The position numbers and the translations under genes were made by a program. A stretch of DNA of 64,000 nt from Bathymodiolus brooksi (Eukaryota; Mollusca; Bivalvia; Mytilida; Modiolidae), in NCBI GenBank assembly GCA_963680875.1, contig OY804579.1:36999804-37063803 (forward strand), in the 5' to 3' direction. Positions 63,330 to 64,000 of this stretch are shown one piece after another (positions within the stretch are counted from its first letter, which is position 1; the number at the start of each line of letters is the position of its first letter). The notes under the pieces were generated by a model. That model was not told the DNA's origin. It saw only the letters and a list, made by a program, of their open reading frames with translations, and did not search any database.

Positions 63330-64000
63330 TAATTAGGAAAAATAATTATATTGTTTAATATTGATAAATAAAAAAACACCTAGAAATGTATCATGTCTGT
63401 GAAAGGTTAACCATATTCTGAAAATAGAATCTCTTATGAAATCTCCACAGCAATAAAGTCATGTGTTTCTCAAAAAAACCTGAATCAATGTTATGTCTAA
63501 AAAACATCTGCTAATGAAAACACATTTCAAATGTAAGTATTATATTGAAAATAAAAAGTTAAAAGTTAAATATCAATGGTCGACAATATAAGAAACCATA
63601 ACAATTAGAACCATCTCTGTTACCATAGTAATGATAGTTTGTATTGCTTTGTGTGCAACATTGTATAATCTCTCCACACCATCCCCTCATTTTCACCCTT
63701 TTCTTGCTATAAGAATTTCAAGAAAAGTCTAGTTTGGTTCTATTTTACTGAGAATACATTTTGCTAGTTTGTCATACAAGGAACCTCATAATGATATCCA
63801 TGTTTGATGAATATTCATTTCAATACAAATGGCACAGTCCTTTTAAACAGACACATTTTGGGGAATGTTATATGTATATAGTATAAAGATTTTTATTTCA
63901 CTCCTAATTCTCAACATGATACAAAACTTCTAATTCTCAACATGATACAAAACTTCTATCTTAATCTGAACTGATTTTGTTTCTTTCAGCCATTGGTACC
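63330..64000. other. Intron sequence at window edge
   Basis: I searched this stretch on the minus strand for the TMEM94 exon that must precede visible exon 1 and did not find it. A two-copy 25-bp repeat ('cttctaattctcaacatgat') is at ~63905-63955. Confidence 0.4.

Overview
The window is a piece of animal nuclear genome, AT-rich, intron-rich and crowded with repeats. The repeat content points to a bivalve mollusc: tRNA-headed SINEs whose tails end in a 'gttaaacacca' type motif, non-autonomous elements built on ~160 bp monomers like the pearl/HINE elements described in oysters, and a dispersed repeat of a kind I associate with bivalves. I cannot name the species.

One protein-coding gene spans almost the whole window on the minus strand. 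I recognise it as TMEM94, a P-type-ATPase-like membrane protein of the endoplasmic reticulum. I could place 23 coding exons by hand, from 63057 down to the stop codon at 5852. All have GT-AG borders and compatible phases. Their lengths sum to 3177 bp, exactly 1059 codons, so 1058 residues plus stop. The N-terminal ~300 residues expected for the family must lie beyond position 64000. The visible part runs from the M3/M4-like membrane pair, through a degenerate nucleotide-binding/phosphorylation head, to six C-terminal membrane segments and the terminal [11 protein letters not shown]. The three P-type catalytic motifs are present as alignable but altered remnants.

Region by region: 1-5.4 kb, downstream of the gene, holds a dead LINE reverse transcriptase fragment, duplicated SINEs, a 26-bp minisatellite and a 1242-bp Mutator-like element with 9-bp target duplication. 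From 5.4 to 12.5 kb lie the last six exons with SINEs and a 1.5-kb inverted-repeat element. From 13 to 30 kb there are four large Helitron-like elements packed with ~160/330-bp monomers, separated by exons, plus a 52-bp satellite grown inside a SINE. From 30.4 to 33.9 kb is a giant fold-back element with 64-bp repeats next to an exon. From 39.1 to 43.5 kb is a MITE expanded by 43-bp repeats and split by a fifth Helitron-like element. The 13.4-kb intron at 44.6-58.1 kb holds a MITE with 75-bp repeats, a ~5-kb array of 35-bp units open in all reading frames, and a 58-bp array that copies an exon's own splice donor. From 58.6 to 59.8 kb is a second long-inverted-repeat element with an 11-bp target duplication.

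The common theme is that most tandem arrays in these introns appear to have started inside a pre-existing dispersed element or exon edge. Unexpanded relatives of several of those elements are present in the same window, so the before and after states can be compared directly.
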